NCBI RefSeq assembly: GCF_002135335.1
Contig: NZ_NEGC01000001.1
Coordinates: 558,001-622,000, forward strand
Length of the DNA: 64,000 nt
Direction: 5' to 3'
Source: Acinetobacter sp. ANC 4470
Lineage (GTDB): Bacteria; Pseudomonadota; Gammaproteobacteria; Pseudomonadales; Moraxellaceae
Shown: positions 1-8,504 of the stretch, one piece after another
Position numbering within the stretch: position 1 is the first letter of the stretch
Layout of the letters: each line of letters begins with the position of its first letter
Made by a program: the position numbers and the translations under genes
Notes under the pieces: model-generated
What the model saw: only the letters and a program-made list of their open reading frames with translations
Told to the model about the DNA's origin: nothing
The model's database searches: none

Positions 1-879
1 CAGCCGAAACGTCAGCCTTATCCACTGCATGACTTACTCAGTGATTTAGAACTACAATTTAAGTCCATTGCAGCACAACGTAACATTCAATTTAGTGTAC
101 ATGATGTACCGTTCTGGATTGATACCGATCCACAATGGATTCGCCGCATTATTCAAAATTTCGTCAGTAATGCCTTACGTTATACCGCCAAAGGTCGGGT
201 GATTGTTGGGGTGCTGCGTTCTGCGGAAAAACCGCAGCATATTCGCATTGGTGTTTGGGATACAGGGCCAGGGATTGCTGAAGAACAACGCATTAAGTTA
301 TTCCAAGAGTTTGAACGCTGTGGGCACACTTCACCTTGGGGTGAACAAGGTCTGGGGCTTGGCTTAGCCATTGTGCAACGGATGACCAGCATGTTGGACT
401 ACCCTATGCATGTTTATTCTGAATATGGCAAAGGTTCTTGCTTCATGATTGAGGTGCCCCTTGTAGAAGCACCTCAAGTGGTAACAACCCCAACACAAGC
501 TATTCCGCTGAAAAGCAAAGCCTATAAAATTTTATGCTTAGATAATGATGAAATTATTTTAGATGGTATGTCTACCCTACTAACAAAATGGGGCTATCAA
601 GTCTTCAAAGCGACTGAACCTGAGCAAGCTTTAACCCTTATTCAGCAAGAAAATATTCAAGTGTGGTTAGTCGATCAACATTTGAATAACCATAAAATTG
701 GTTTAGATTTCATTTTGGAAAATCGTCAAGAACAAGTTCCTGTAGCACTGATTACTGCAGATTCTGATCCTGAACTACCGCAACATTTAAAAGAGCTCAA
801 TATTGTATTGCTAAAAAAACCATTAAAACCTGCATCACTACGTTCATGGCTCTCTGGCTTAAAAATTTCCAATTCTTAA
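1..879 (+). CDS. Hybrid sensor histidine kinase, C-terminal part (start outside window)
   Basis: The reading frame is open from base 1, so only the last 292 residues are visible. They comprise a histidine-kinase ATPase domain followed by a receiver domain. The N box (FVSNALRYTAKG), G1 box (DTGPGIAEEQ) and G2 box (GLGLGLAIVQRM) are all present. The receiver, from about residue 175, has the acidic pocket (CLDNDE), a phospho-acceptor Asp in LVDQHL and the conserved Lys in LKKPLKP. The dimerisation/His box and any sensor part lie upstream of the window. Because a CrbR/ErdR-like regulator and acs follow, this is probably the symporter-fused CrbS/MxtR-type kinase that controls acetate use; that is inference from neighbours only. 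Domain call is secure, identity is not. Confidence 0.85.
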   Translation, partial: QPKRQPYPLHDLLSDLELQFKSIAAQRNIQFSVHDVPFWIDTDPQWIRRIIQNFVSNALRYTAKGRVIVGVLRSAEKPQHIRIGVWDTGPGIAEEQRIKLFQEFERCGHTSPWGEQGLGLGLAIVQRMTSMLDYPMHVYSEYGKGSCFMIEVPLVEAPQVVTTPTQAIPLKSKAYKILCLDNDEIILDGMSTLLTKWGYQVFKATEPEQALTLIQQENIQVWLVDQHLNNHKIGLDFILENRQEQVPVALITADSDPELPQHLKELNIVLLKKPLKPASLRSWLSGLKISNS

Positions 880-1297
880 TTCTAAACGGCAGAACCAAAC
901 GTCCATTTCAAATTGATGAAATGGACGTTTGAATACACAAATACATTTTTTATCACCTACACTGGCAATTTATTTTTCTGTTTAGGCAAAACTGCTCAAA
1001 AAATCACATTTTAAACGCTACTCGATTGACCAAAAATTTCAACTTCATATTTTCTATGGCAAAGAAGATCAAAATTTAAGTGAACACCTGTACACTTAGT
1101 TACAATTTTTCAATAACATGTTTTTAAACATTTTTTTATTCAAGAAAGTCCGTTCTAGAACTTTAGTCGTATTCCGTTCACCCCCTTACTCCCCCATATA
1201 TAAAGCTAAGAAAAGATCAGTTTTATCTCGTGATAAGCACATCAAAAATGCTAGCTACTAGAAACTGATCATCAGACAAAATTACAGGAATTTGAAG
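880..1297. other. Intergenic stretch with a perfect 15-bp hairpin
   Basis: This 418-bp gap has no convincing ORF. Just after the kinase stop there is a perfect inverted repeat with 15-base arms at 896-910 and 917-931 and a 6-base loop. It has no immediate U-run, so it is a poor textbook terminator but may end or stabilise the kinase mRNA. Closer to the next gene, GATCAGTTT (1216-1224) and AAACTGATC (1262-1270) form another inverted repeat that could fold the leader of the downstream gene. The rest is AT-rich and probably holds the promoter for the next gene. Confidence 0.5.
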
Positions 1298-2065
1298 ATG
1301 AACATTTCGAAAGTTGGAAACCACGATTTAGATCAATCGCAACAATTTTACCGTCAATATGGTGCCAATGCCCTATTGCCTGAGATTCAATGGGATAAAC
1401 TGTTCAAGAACAGCAAATTGAATGATACCCATATTCAAGCTTTAAACACCTTGTATCAAAGTGCTGTGCCACTTGCATTACAAGTATTTTCCGATTTAAA
1501 TTTTGATGTATTCACACCTGCAGCACATAAACCGCAAGGCTTAGGTCTATTTGAACGACTGGCTGAACAAGAAGATAAACTGATTCAATCTTTAGAAGCT
1601 GAATCCAATGGCTTAAGTGCTGCTGTACGCCATCAAATTTGGAGCATGTTATTACGTGGCGGTGCCGTGCTGGTCTTTAAAGCATGGCTAGGCAAGGTCA
1701 AAACCGATGAAAATCGATTAGATACCATGCAATTTGACGAGCTATCAGATCTGTTATTTATTAAAACATCGCCTTTAGAATTGGCTCAGCACTTGGCTGT
1801 AAACACACATAATCGTGAAGATCATATTTTTCTCATATATGGCAATGACATTTACCTAGACCATTTTAACAGCTTAGAAACGGCTGCTTTATTTGTCGAC
1901 TTAGGTGTCTATGATGCTGCCTTTTTAAGCCTACGCGATGATAGCGTCGCCGAATACCTGAAAGAAAAATCCTATGTTTCTCAAGAACAGATTGATGATC
2001 TGCAATGCGCACTCAATCCATTATTTTGCACAGACCTCACACCGAAAAAAAGCTGGGTTATTTAG
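1298..2065 (+). CDS. Conserved-looking protein of unknown function
   Basis: A 255-residue soluble protein that I do not recognise. The start is placed at the ATG at 1298 because AGGAA sits 7 bases upstream; an in-frame TTG two codons earlier has no such site. No signal peptide or membrane segment is visible. The sequence looks like a mixed alpha/beta intracellular protein with a hydrophobic central stretch (IWSMLLRGGAVLVFKAWLG, about residues 111-129) and a C-terminal half rich in acidic residues. It lies between the sensor kinase and the LuxR-type regulator, in the opposite orientation to the latter, and shares a bidirectional terminator with it. A role in the same regulatory circuit is possible but unsupported by any motif. 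Confidence 0.75.
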   Translation: MNISKVGNHDLDQSQQFYRQYGANALLPEIQWDKLFKNSKLNDTHIQALNTLYQSAVPLALQVFSDLNFDVFTPAAHKPQGLGLFERLAEQEDKLIQSLEAESNGLSAAVRHQIWSMLLRGGAVLVFKAWLGKVKTDENRLDTMQFDELSDLLFIKTSPLELAQHLAVNTHNREDHIFLIYGNDIYLDHFNSLETAALFVDLGVYDAAFLSLRDDSVAEYLKEKSYVSQEQIDDLQCALNPLFCTDLTPKKSWVI

Positions 2066-2254
2066 TTTAAATATTTTCATTAGACTTCTTTCATAAGCCG
2101 TTTTTTTGATCAATACAAGTCGTGCGTAAAGCAAAGTTAAGAATAATTTTTAGTAATTAAATGAGGCAGTGCTGATTTTTAAAAACCGAATATTGAACTT
2201 TTTTTGATTTATGCAAGCTATCTATTATTTAAATTGCAAAAAATTTATCCTCAT

Positions 2255-2284
2255 AAAAAAGGCACTTCAATGAAGTGCCTTTTT
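2255..2284. terminator. Bidirectional intrinsic terminator
   Basis: The stem GGCACTT/AAGTGCC is flanked by an A-run on the left and a T-run on the right. It can end both the unknown gene on the plus strand and the response regulator on the minus strand. Confidence 0.85.
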
Positions 2285-2308
2285 CCATTTCATGCTGTGC
2301 TCAGAACA

Positions 2309-2968
2309 TCACATTTTCTTTTCTTCAATATTTAAAGCACTAATGGCCAAGACCGCTTGAGTACGATTTTGTACACCCAATTTACGGAAAATTGCCGTGA
2401 CATGCGCTTTAATCGTTGCTTCAGAAACATCTAACTCGTAAGCAATCTGTTTATTCAACAAACCTTCCGCAACCATCATTAAGACGCGAAATTGTTGTGG
2501 AGTAAGCGATTGAATTCGTTCTGCCAGCGCAGTCTCATCTGCCGCACGTGGATCAAAATTCAAATTAGTGGGTAAATTCGGTGGTAACCAAATTTCACCT
2601 TCCAGTACTTGGCGAATTGCCTCACCAATATGGCTTGGATGAGCTGATTTTGGGATATAACCCATCGCACCATGCGCAATCGCACGTTGAATAATTGAAA
2701 CTTCTTCGTGTGCAGAAACCACAATAATCGGAATCGAAGGATATTGTGCACGAACATGGACCAAGGCTGAAAAGCCCGAAGCCCCAGGTAAATTAAGATC
2801 CAATAAAACCAAATCTGGTTCTGGTCCGTTATCTAAACGTGCATAAAGCTCATTTACTGCAGCTGTTTCATTAATTTGAGCTTGTGGCAAGCTATAACGA
2901 ACAGCTTGAATTAAAGCATGACGAAATAACGGATGATCATCAACGATTAAAATGTTCATAAGCGACAT
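2309..2968 (-). CDS. crbR: LuxR/NarL-family response regulator, CrbR/ErdR-like
   Basis: A 219-residue two-domain regulator. The receiver domain (about 1-125) has the acidic pair in LIVDDHPLFR, the phospho-acceptor Asp near residue 57 (LLDLNLPG) and the conserved Lys in YIPKSAHP. A C-terminal LuxR-type helix-turn-helix (about 152-215) carries LTPQQFRVLMMVAEG and SEATIKAHVTAIFRKLG. In pseudomonads and vibrios, close relatives named ErdR/CrbR pair with a symporter-fused kinase and switch on acs. Here a hybrid kinase lies upstream and acs downstream, which supports the same job. The gene symbol is therefore a reasoned guess; the family call is firm. Met1 and Met4 are both possible starts, with no clear ribosome-binding site for either. 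Confidence 0.8.
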   Translation of the reverse strand: MSLMNILIVDDHPLFRHALIQAVRYSLPQAQINETAAVNELYARLDNGPEPDLVLLDLNLPGASGFSALVHVRAQYPSIPIIVVSAHEEVSIIQRAIAHGAMGYIPKSAHPSHIGEAIRQVLEGEIWLPPNLPTNLNFDPRAADETALAERIQSLTPQQFRVLMMVAEGLLNKQIAYELDVSEATIKAHVTAIFRKLGVQNRTQAVLAISALNIEEKKM

Positions 2969-3294
2969 GAAAGATCTTGTGCACAGTGATGGCTATTCTA
3001 ACCACACAATCATCGTTAAGGATATGCAGGAATCACTTTTTTTACTCGATATGCCATTATTTTATAAAAAAATTCCTTTTTTTAAAGTTTTTCTAAGAAT
3101 CATCAAATCTAATCACATTTTGATATAAATTTTATTCATCTAATGAAAATACTTATTCAAATTAAATATAACTTTACTTTTCAAATAATTAAATCGCTAT
3201 TTACAACACTATTATTTAAAAAAAAGTTATATCTTAAAAACAGATAACCTATCTTTTTTTCTTTATTTTACAGCATTTTCTGCAATGTAGATAA
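2969..3294. other. AT-rich divergent promoter region
   Basis: This 326-bp region separates two divergent genes and must hold both promoters. It is very AT-rich. An inverted repeat, ATATAACTTT near 3168 and AAAGTTATAT near 3225, could be an operator for the FMN reductase gene. No consensus activator site was recognised with confidence. Confidence 0.4.
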
Positions 3295-4068
3295 ATGAAC
3301 ACAATTCCGAGATTCAACTTAGGCTCTACGTTCATGACTCTTCTTAATCAACAAAAACCGCTTAACATTGTCGCTGTATCGGGAGGCTTAAATCACCCGT
3401 CTAAAACAGAAGCTTTGGTACAAGAGATTCTGAATGAATTAGCTGAAGCCACCCCCATTCATGTGCATTTTATTAAATTCAGTGAAATTGGTCATTTACT
3501 GGGTGGCGCTATTTACCGTAATCAACTGCCACAACGGGTACAAGATGACTTGGCTGCGGTTGAAGCTGCCGATGCCCTAATTGTAGGAACTCCTGTTTAC
3601 CGTGCATCTTTTACTGGTCTTTTTAAGCACTTTTTTGACTTTGTTGAACAAACAGCATTGGTTGATGTACCTGTTCTTTTAGCCGCATCTGGTGGTAGTG
3701 AACGTCATGCTTTGGTACTGGAGCATCAATTACGTCCATTGTTTAGCTTCTTCCAAGCACAAACTTTACCTATCGGTGTCTATGCAACAGATAAAGATTT
3801 TACCCCTGAATATACCATTCACAGTGAGTTCTTGCGCGACCGCATTACATTGGCTGTCGCACGTGCATTGCCTATTTTGGAATGGGCACCAGCGAAAGGT
3901 CAACGTGCAGAAGTGGTGAAAGAAAAAACTCAACTAGCAAACCAAAATTTGGGGATCAATAAACAAATTGAACAAGATGAGGTTTTACCTTCTGCTGCAG
4001 TGCCAAATTTAGATGCCGCGGAATCTCGCCTGCATCATAAAAAAGTACCCAAGCCTCAAGTGGCATAA
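3295..4068 (+). CDS. msuE: NAD(P)H-dependent FMN reductase, MsuE-like
   Basis: A 257-residue flavodoxin-fold reductase. The N-terminal core LNIVAVSGGLNHPSKTEAL (about residues 23-41) is the FMN phosphate-binding loop, and GTPVYRASFTGLFKHFFDF (about 98-116) is the second flavin-contact segment typical of the SsuE/MsuE group. These enzymes supply reduced FMN to sulfonate or dimethylsulfone monooxygenases. The C-terminal 50 residues are a charged tail beyond the usual family core (about 190 residues). The start is uncertain: Met1 and Met14 both lack a strong ribosome-binding site, and Met14 would sit nearer the conserved core. The gene is followed 29 bp later by the broken remains of an SfnG-type monooxygenase, so its reductase partner in this locus is gone. 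Confidence 0.8.
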   Translation: MNTIPRFNLGSTFMTLLNQQKPLNIVAVSGGLNHPSKTEALVQEILNELAEATPIHVHFIKFSEIGHLLGGAIYRNQLPQRVQDDLAAVEAADALIVGTPVYRASFTGLFKHFFDFVEQTALVDVPVLLAASGGSERHALVLEHQLRPLFSFFQAQTLPIGVYATDKDFTPEYTIHSEFLRDRITLAVARALPILEWAPAKGQRAEVVKEKTQLANQNLGINKQIEQDEVLPSAAVPNLDAAESRLHHKKVPKPQVA

Positions 4069-4097
4069 ATATAAAAACCTATCTAGAGGGCACAGAT

Positions 4098-4342
4098 ATG
4101 ACGCAGCCAAATCAAAATATTGCTTTTGCTTATTTGGCTCCGAATGTCAGCGGTAGTTTGGTGGCGAGTTCGATCCCCTTACTGAAGAATGGCCTGAACA
4201 TAACCAACGCTATGTACGTTCTGAGGAGTTTATCCGTTGTTGACAAGGTGTTTGGACCGAAAATCATTTTAGTTTTGAAGGTAAATATTACCAATTTAAA
4301 GATTACAGCTTAAAGCCAAAACCAAGAACAACGCCGCCACTT
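4098..4342 (+). pseudogene. sfnG: Remnant of an SfnG-type FMNH2-dependent dimethylsulfone monooxygenase
   Basis: The first codons (MTQPNQNIAFAYLAPNVSG) match the start of the SfnG/luciferase-like monooxygenase family. The frame then jumps: from about 4163 the next frame reads EFDPLTEEWPEHNQRY, VRSEEFIRC, an in-frame TGA at 4241-4243, then QGVWTENHFSFEGKYYQF and KDYSLKPKPR. In intact family members these segments are separated by about 100 residues, so a large internal deletion with frameshift has occurred, plus a stop codon and loss of everything after about 4342. The intact family protein is roughly 360 residues. The position directly after an MsuE-like reductase fits the normal partner arrangement. 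No functional product is expected. Confidence 0.85.
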
Positions 4343-4425
4343 AGCGTAATAAAGAGCAACAATGAAACAATCTGAATGATTCACTCGGTTCCCCTAGAGT
4401 CTTCATGATGTATGTTTATTGCATT

Positions 4426-4521
4426 CTAATTTCCTGTGGGAAAACCATGAAACATCCACTGTATAGCAAATAAAATAAGCAGAATTAGTAGCATAAAGAA
4501 GATAATTTCTAATCGCTTCAA
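4426..4521 (-). CDS. Possible 31-residue single-span membrane protein (TTG start)
   Basis: A short frame begins at TTG (4521) with GGGGA nine bases upstream, and encodes a basic N-terminus (KRLE), one strongly hydrophobic stretch (IIFFMLLILLILFAIQW) and a short polar tail ending FPTGN. This is the layout of a small inner-membrane protein. An internal ATG at residue 10 would leave only 22 residues. It lies between acs and the decayed monooxygenase gene. There is no family match I can name and the short length makes a chance ORF possible. Confidence 0.35.
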   Translation of the reverse strand: MKRLEIIFFMLLILLILFAIQWMFHGFPTGN

Positions 4522-4549
4522 ATTTTAAGTTCCCCGATCATTCATTTGA

Positions 4550-4589
4550 GAGCTCAAATAAAAATACCGCCTGAGCAATCAGACGGTAT
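4550..4589 (-). terminator. Intrinsic terminator of acs
   Basis: On the minus strand ATACCGTCTGA pairs with TCAGGCGGTAT (one G-U type mismatch) and is followed by TTTTTATTT. It lies about 12 bases downstream of the acs stop codon. Confidence 0.85.
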
Positions 4590-4600
4590 CCCTAAAAAAT

Positions 4601-6544
4601 TTATCTATTGGGGTGCACGGTGAGGATTAAAGCTTCAACCACTTGTGGCTCAGCCAGTGTTGAGGTATCTCCCAAGCTATCCAACTCATTGGCGGCAATT
4701 TTTCTTAAAATTCGGCGCATGATTTTACCCGAACGGGTTTTTGGCAAAGCGGGTGCCCAATGCAGTGCATCTGGTGTGGCAATCGGCCCCAAAATTTTAC
4801 GCACCCAATCGACCAATTCTTTGCGTAATTCTTCTGATTCCTCTGTGCCTGCTTGCAAGGTCACAAAAGAACAAATCCCTTGTCCTTTAATTTCATGCGG
4901 CATACCGACCACCGCTGCTTCTGCAACAGCTTCATGGGCAACCAAGGCACTCTCAACCTCTGCTGTGCCTAAACGATGCCCAGCAACATTCAGCACATCG
5001 TCCACGCGTCCTGTGATCCAGTAGTAACCGTCTTTGTCACGACGTGCACCATCTCCAGTGAAATAAACACCTGGATAAGTCGAAAAATAGGCTTCAATAA
5101 ATCGCTCAGGATCGCCCCAAATAGTGCGCATTTGACCCGGCCAAGAATCCTTAATCACCAAGTTACCTTCGGCCTCACCTTCCAGCTCATGACCTTCCGC
5201 ATCGACAATGGCGGGTTGTATGCCAAACAGTGGACGAGTTGCAGAACCCGGTTTTAAATCCGTGGCTCCCGGTAAAGGGGAAATTAAAATACCGCCTGTT
5301 TCGGTTTGCCACCATGTATCGACAACAGGACAACGACTTTCCCCTACCACGGTGTAGTACCAGTTCCATGCTTCTGGATTAATCGGCTCACCAACCGATC
5401 CAATCAAACGTAAACTACTCCGGTCACTTTCACGTACAAAGCTATCACCTTCACGCATCATGGCACGAATGGCTGTCGGTGCAGTATAAAGGATGGTGAC
5501 ATTGTGCTTATCGACAATATGACCAGTACGTGCCCACGTTGGATATTGCGGTACCCCTTCAAACATCACTGTGGTGGTACCATTCGACAATGGCCCATAC
5601 AGTACATAAGAATGCCCCGTAATCCAGCCAACATCAGCCGTACACCAAAACACATCATCTTGTTTTAAATCAAACACTTCACGGAAGGTTGAATTTACAT
5701 ACGTCAGATAGCCACCCGTGGTATGTAACACCCCTTTCGGTTTACCCGTTGAACCAGAGGTATACAGAATAAATAATGGATCTTCTGCATTCATCGGCTC
5801 AGCTGGGCAAATTTCATTGACCGACATAATTTCCATGTGATACCACAGGTCTCGCCCTGCTTTTAACTCAATCGGATTGCCTGTGCGATGTACCACAATC
5901 ACCTGCTGAACCGATTCAGTGCCCTGAACTTGCAGTGCAGCATCGACATTTTCTTTCAATGGAATGGGCTTACCACCACGCATACCTGAATCGGCAGTAA
6001 TCACAATTTTTGCTTGGCTGTCTTCAATCCGACTCGCCAAAGCATCTGGCGAAAAGCCGCCAAAAACCACACAATGTACAGCCCCAATTCGGGCACAAGC
6101 CAACATTGCAATAGCCGCTTCAGAGACCATTGGCATATACAGCACCACACGGTCACCTTTGCCTACACCATATTTTTTTAATACATTGGCAAAACGACAG
6201 GTTTCATCATGCAGTTCTTTAAAAGAAATAATTTTATGCCGTGAAGGATGATCGCCCTCCCAAATAATGGCAGGTTTATGTGGATGTTCTTTTAAATGTC
6301 GATCTAAACAATTGGCACTGAGATTCAGCTGCCCATCAGCAAACCATTCGATTTTAAAGTTGTCTTGGTTAAAACTGGTATTTTTGACTTGAGTAAAAGG
6401 TTTAATCCAATCCAGCTTATTGGCTTGTTCTGCCCAAAACTCATTTGGCTGATCAATAGATTTCTGATAACGCTCGAAATATTCAGATTCTACAAGACGA
6501 GCTGTTTTTTTAAATTCTTCTGGTACAGGATAGATTTCTTTCAT
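4601..6544 (-). CDS. acs: Acetyl-CoA synthetase (AMP-forming)
   Basis: A 647-residue acyl-adenylate-forming ligase that activates acetate to acetyl-CoA in the cytoplasm through an acetyl-AMP intermediate. Family landmarks are in order: [14 protein letters not shown], the AMP-binding P-loop [18 protein letters not shown] (about residue 264), the WWQTETGG motif (about 415), the [20 protein letters not shown] hinge region, and the C-terminal [11 protein letters not shown] motif with the regulatory acetylatable Lys near residue 610. Length equals the usual 645-655 residues. The gene is alone between its own terminator and a 289-bp upstream region. The nearby CrbR-like regulator is the likely activator. 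Confidence 0.98.
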   Translation of the reverse strand: MKEIYPVPEEFKKTARLVESEYFERYQKSIDQPNEFWAEQANKLDWIKPFTQVKNTSFNQDNFKIEWFADGQLNLSANCLDRHLKEHPHKPAIIWEGDHPSRHKIISFKELHDETCRFANVLKKYGVGKGDRVVLYMPMVSEAAIAMLACARIGAVHCVVFGGFSPDALASRIEDSQAKIVITADSGMRGGKPIPLKENVDAALQVQGTESVQQVIVVHRTGNPIELKAGRDLWYHMEIMSVNEICPAEPMNAEDPLFILYTSGSTGKPKGVLHTTGGYLTYVNSTFREVFDLKQDDVFWCTADVGWITGHSYVLYGPLSNGTTTVMFEGVPQYPTWARTGHIVDKHNVTILYTAPTAIRAMMREGDSFVRESDRSSLRLIGSVGEPINPEAWNWYYTVVGESRCPVVDTWWQTETGGILISPLPGATDLKPGSATRPLFGIQPAIVDAEGHELEGEAEGNLVIKDSWPGQMRTIWGDPERFIEAYFSTYPGVYFTGDGARRDKDGYYWITGRVDDVLNVAGHRLGTAEVESALVAHEAVAEAAVVGMPHEIKGQGICSFVTLQAGTEESEELRKELVDWVRKILGPIATPDALHWAPALPKTRSGKIMRRILRKIAANELDSLGDTSTLAEPQVVEALILTVHPNR

Positions 6545-6833
6545 TATTTACTTCCTTGATCTTATCCATCTCATCACGAGATGCTATGCCACGTTATTGA
6601 TTTTATTAATTGCATACCCACAGTATGGCGGTTATTTTTCAAGCACTTCAATGATGCTTTGGTCGTAGCTTATTTATACAATTTAAAACATAGATACTTC
6701 ATCGTATTCAACAAAAATAATCGGCTTATTCGTATCAGATCTGTTCGTTTAATCTTATAATTTAACCAGAAGATCTAATGACTACTTTGTAAAATACAAT
6801 ATTTTCTTAGCTCAATCTTACTCGGGAAAGTGT

Positions 6834-7415
6834 ATGAACTCACAAGAATCAGCTCCTTTTTTTTCCAGACCTCAACTGACAAATACAGATAATCCTTTGT
6901 CACCGCAAGGTCGTTTTGGTCGTTTGAGTTCGATCGGTTGGTATGCTTTTATCCATTTAATTACCTTTTTTGCCACGATTGCCTTAAGCCTAACGATGGG
7001 GATTTTTAATCTAAACAGCCTGTCTATGGACAATCAGTTTATCAATACATTAACAGGAATCACGGGGCTAGGCTTTGTGATCATTTTAGTGCTGTATCTC
7101 TATTTTTTAATGGTGATTACTGTGCGTCGTTTACATGATATGAACCGAAGTGGCTGGTTTGTTTTATTGTTTATGCTGCCATTGCTGAATATTTTGCTGG
7201 GCTTGTATTTACTGTTCGGTTCAGGCACAGCAGGCATCAACAGCTATGGTCCGCCACGTGCAACACCCGTTTGGGAAAAAATATTGGCGTGGCTGATGAT
7301 TATTCTGATGTTACTCAGCTTTTTGGCTTCTAGTAGCATGCTGTCTTATATGGTCGGTGCAGGTGAATTAGAAGTGCCGCGACAAGTGATTCAAAAAGGC
7401 AGTGAATATTTTTAA
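6834..7415 (+). CDS. DUF805 family inner-membrane protein
   Basis: A 193-residue membrane protein with a proline-rich cytoplasmic N-terminus and four likely membrane segments (about 35-58, 70-92, 110-130 and 147-170). The family signature RRLHDMNRSGWF lies between segments 2 and 3, and QGRFGRLSSIGWYAFI precedes the first segment. The family (YhaH/YhaI type) has no established biochemical role. GGGAAAG a few bases before the ATG is a good ribosome-binding site. The last 20 residues form an unusual polar tail outside the DUF805 core. The MscS gene follows 111 bp downstream, and both may be linked to envelope stress, though nothing in the sequence proves that. Confidence 0.88.
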   Translation: MNSQESAPFFSRPQLTNTDNPLSPQGRFGRLSSIGWYAFIHLITFFATIALSLTMGIFNLNSLSMDNQFINTLTGITGLGFVIILVLYLYFLMVITVRRLHDMNRSGWFVLLFMLPLLNILLGLYLLFGSGTAGINSYGPPRATPVWEKILAWLMIILMLLSFLASSSMLSYMVGAGELEVPRQVIQKGSEYF

Positions 7416-7526
7416 CATGCACTCAGCACTTTTTCACAAAACTACAGCAAAGCCACTGAGTTTAAGTTAAATTCCTCGTCAGTTTCAGGCAAAATACACA
7501 ACAATCGACCCAAATTCGGAAGTCCT

Positions 7527-8504
7527 GTGGCTGAACAAAATAATACCTTGAGTGGAGTCACCCAAGGTACCTCTCAACTTTTACATGAAGCAACTGAGAA
7601 AACAGCAGAAACTGTGATCGCACATACCGCGAAATATAATGATGCCTATTCCACCATTGATAAATTTGTCGATGGATTTTGGGAGCGTATGCCTTATTTA
7701 TTTATTGCAATCGTGGTCTTTAGCATTTTTTTACTCTTGGCAAGACTCTTTAAATTCTTTGTTCGCAAAACCTTGGCAGACCGCTCTTATACTCGACAAA
7801 ATTTAGTCTTGGTCCTCAATCGTGTCGGTAGTTCTGCCATTATGTTCTTTGGCTTCTTGATTGCCATGGTGATTGCGATTCCAGGTTTCACACCCGGTCA
7901 GCTCATGAGTGCACTGGGGATTGGTTCGGTTGCGATTGGTTTTGCATTCAAAGACATCTTCCAAAATTTGCTTTCTGGTATTCTGATTTTATTGGGCGAA
8001 CCGTTCAAAATTGGTGATGACATTATTGTGTCAGGTATGGAAGGCACCGTCGAAGATATTCAAATTCGTGCCACCTATTTACGCTCACCAGATGGTCGTC
8101 GTATCGTGATTCCAAATGCCACGGTCTATACCAGTCCAGTCACAGTAAATACAGCCTATCAGCGTCGTCGCTGTGAATTTGTGGTCGGTATTGGCTATGA
8201 AGATGATATTCAAAAAGCCAAAAATATTATCATGACCATTCTCGATAAAGATGTCAGCATCCTGAGCCAACCAGCATTTAGTGTTAATGTTAGTGCACTT
8301 GCCGATTTTTCGGTTAACCTGAATGTGCGCTGGTGGGTCGATACCACGGAAACCTCGACATCGACATCCATCAGTACCGTTCAAGAACAGGTGATTCAAG
8401 CCTTCGCTGAACAAAACATTTCGATTCCTTACCCAGTACAGGAAGTCAAAGTGTATCGTGGTGATGCAGCCATACAGGACGATGTATCAGCTCGCGCTAA
8501 ATAA
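7527..8504 (+). CDS. mscS: MscS-family small-conductance mechanosensitive channel
   Basis: A 325-residue protein starting at GTG (GGAAG four to five bases upstream). After a soluble N-terminal stretch of about 50 residues there are three membrane segments: about 55-75, 90-115, and the pore-lining helix around MSALGIGSVAIGFAFKDIF (about 130-150). The MscS beta-domain follows, with LLGEPFKIGDDIIV and RRIVIPNATVYTSPV. The channel opens on membrane tension and releases solutes during hypo-osmotic shock. The N-terminal extension before the first membrane segment is longer than in E. coli MscS. The 3' end overlaps the convergent rsmE gene by 18 bases. Confidence 0.93.
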   Translation: MAEQNNTLSGVTQGTSQLLHEATEKTAETVIAHTAKYNDAYSTIDKFVDGFWERMPYLFIAIVVFSIFLLLARLFKFFVRKTLADRSYTRQNLVLVLNRVGSSAIMFFGFLIAMVIAIPGFTPGQLMSALGIGSVAIGFAFKDIFQNLLSGILILLGEPFKIGDDIIVSGMEGTVEDIQIRATYLRSPDGRRIVIPNATVYTSPVTVNTAYQRRRCEFVVGIGYEDDIQKAKNIIMTILDKDVSILSQPAFSVNVSALADFSVNLNVRWWVDTTETSTSTSISTVQEQVIQAFAEQNISIPYPVQEVKVYRGDAAIQDDVSARAK

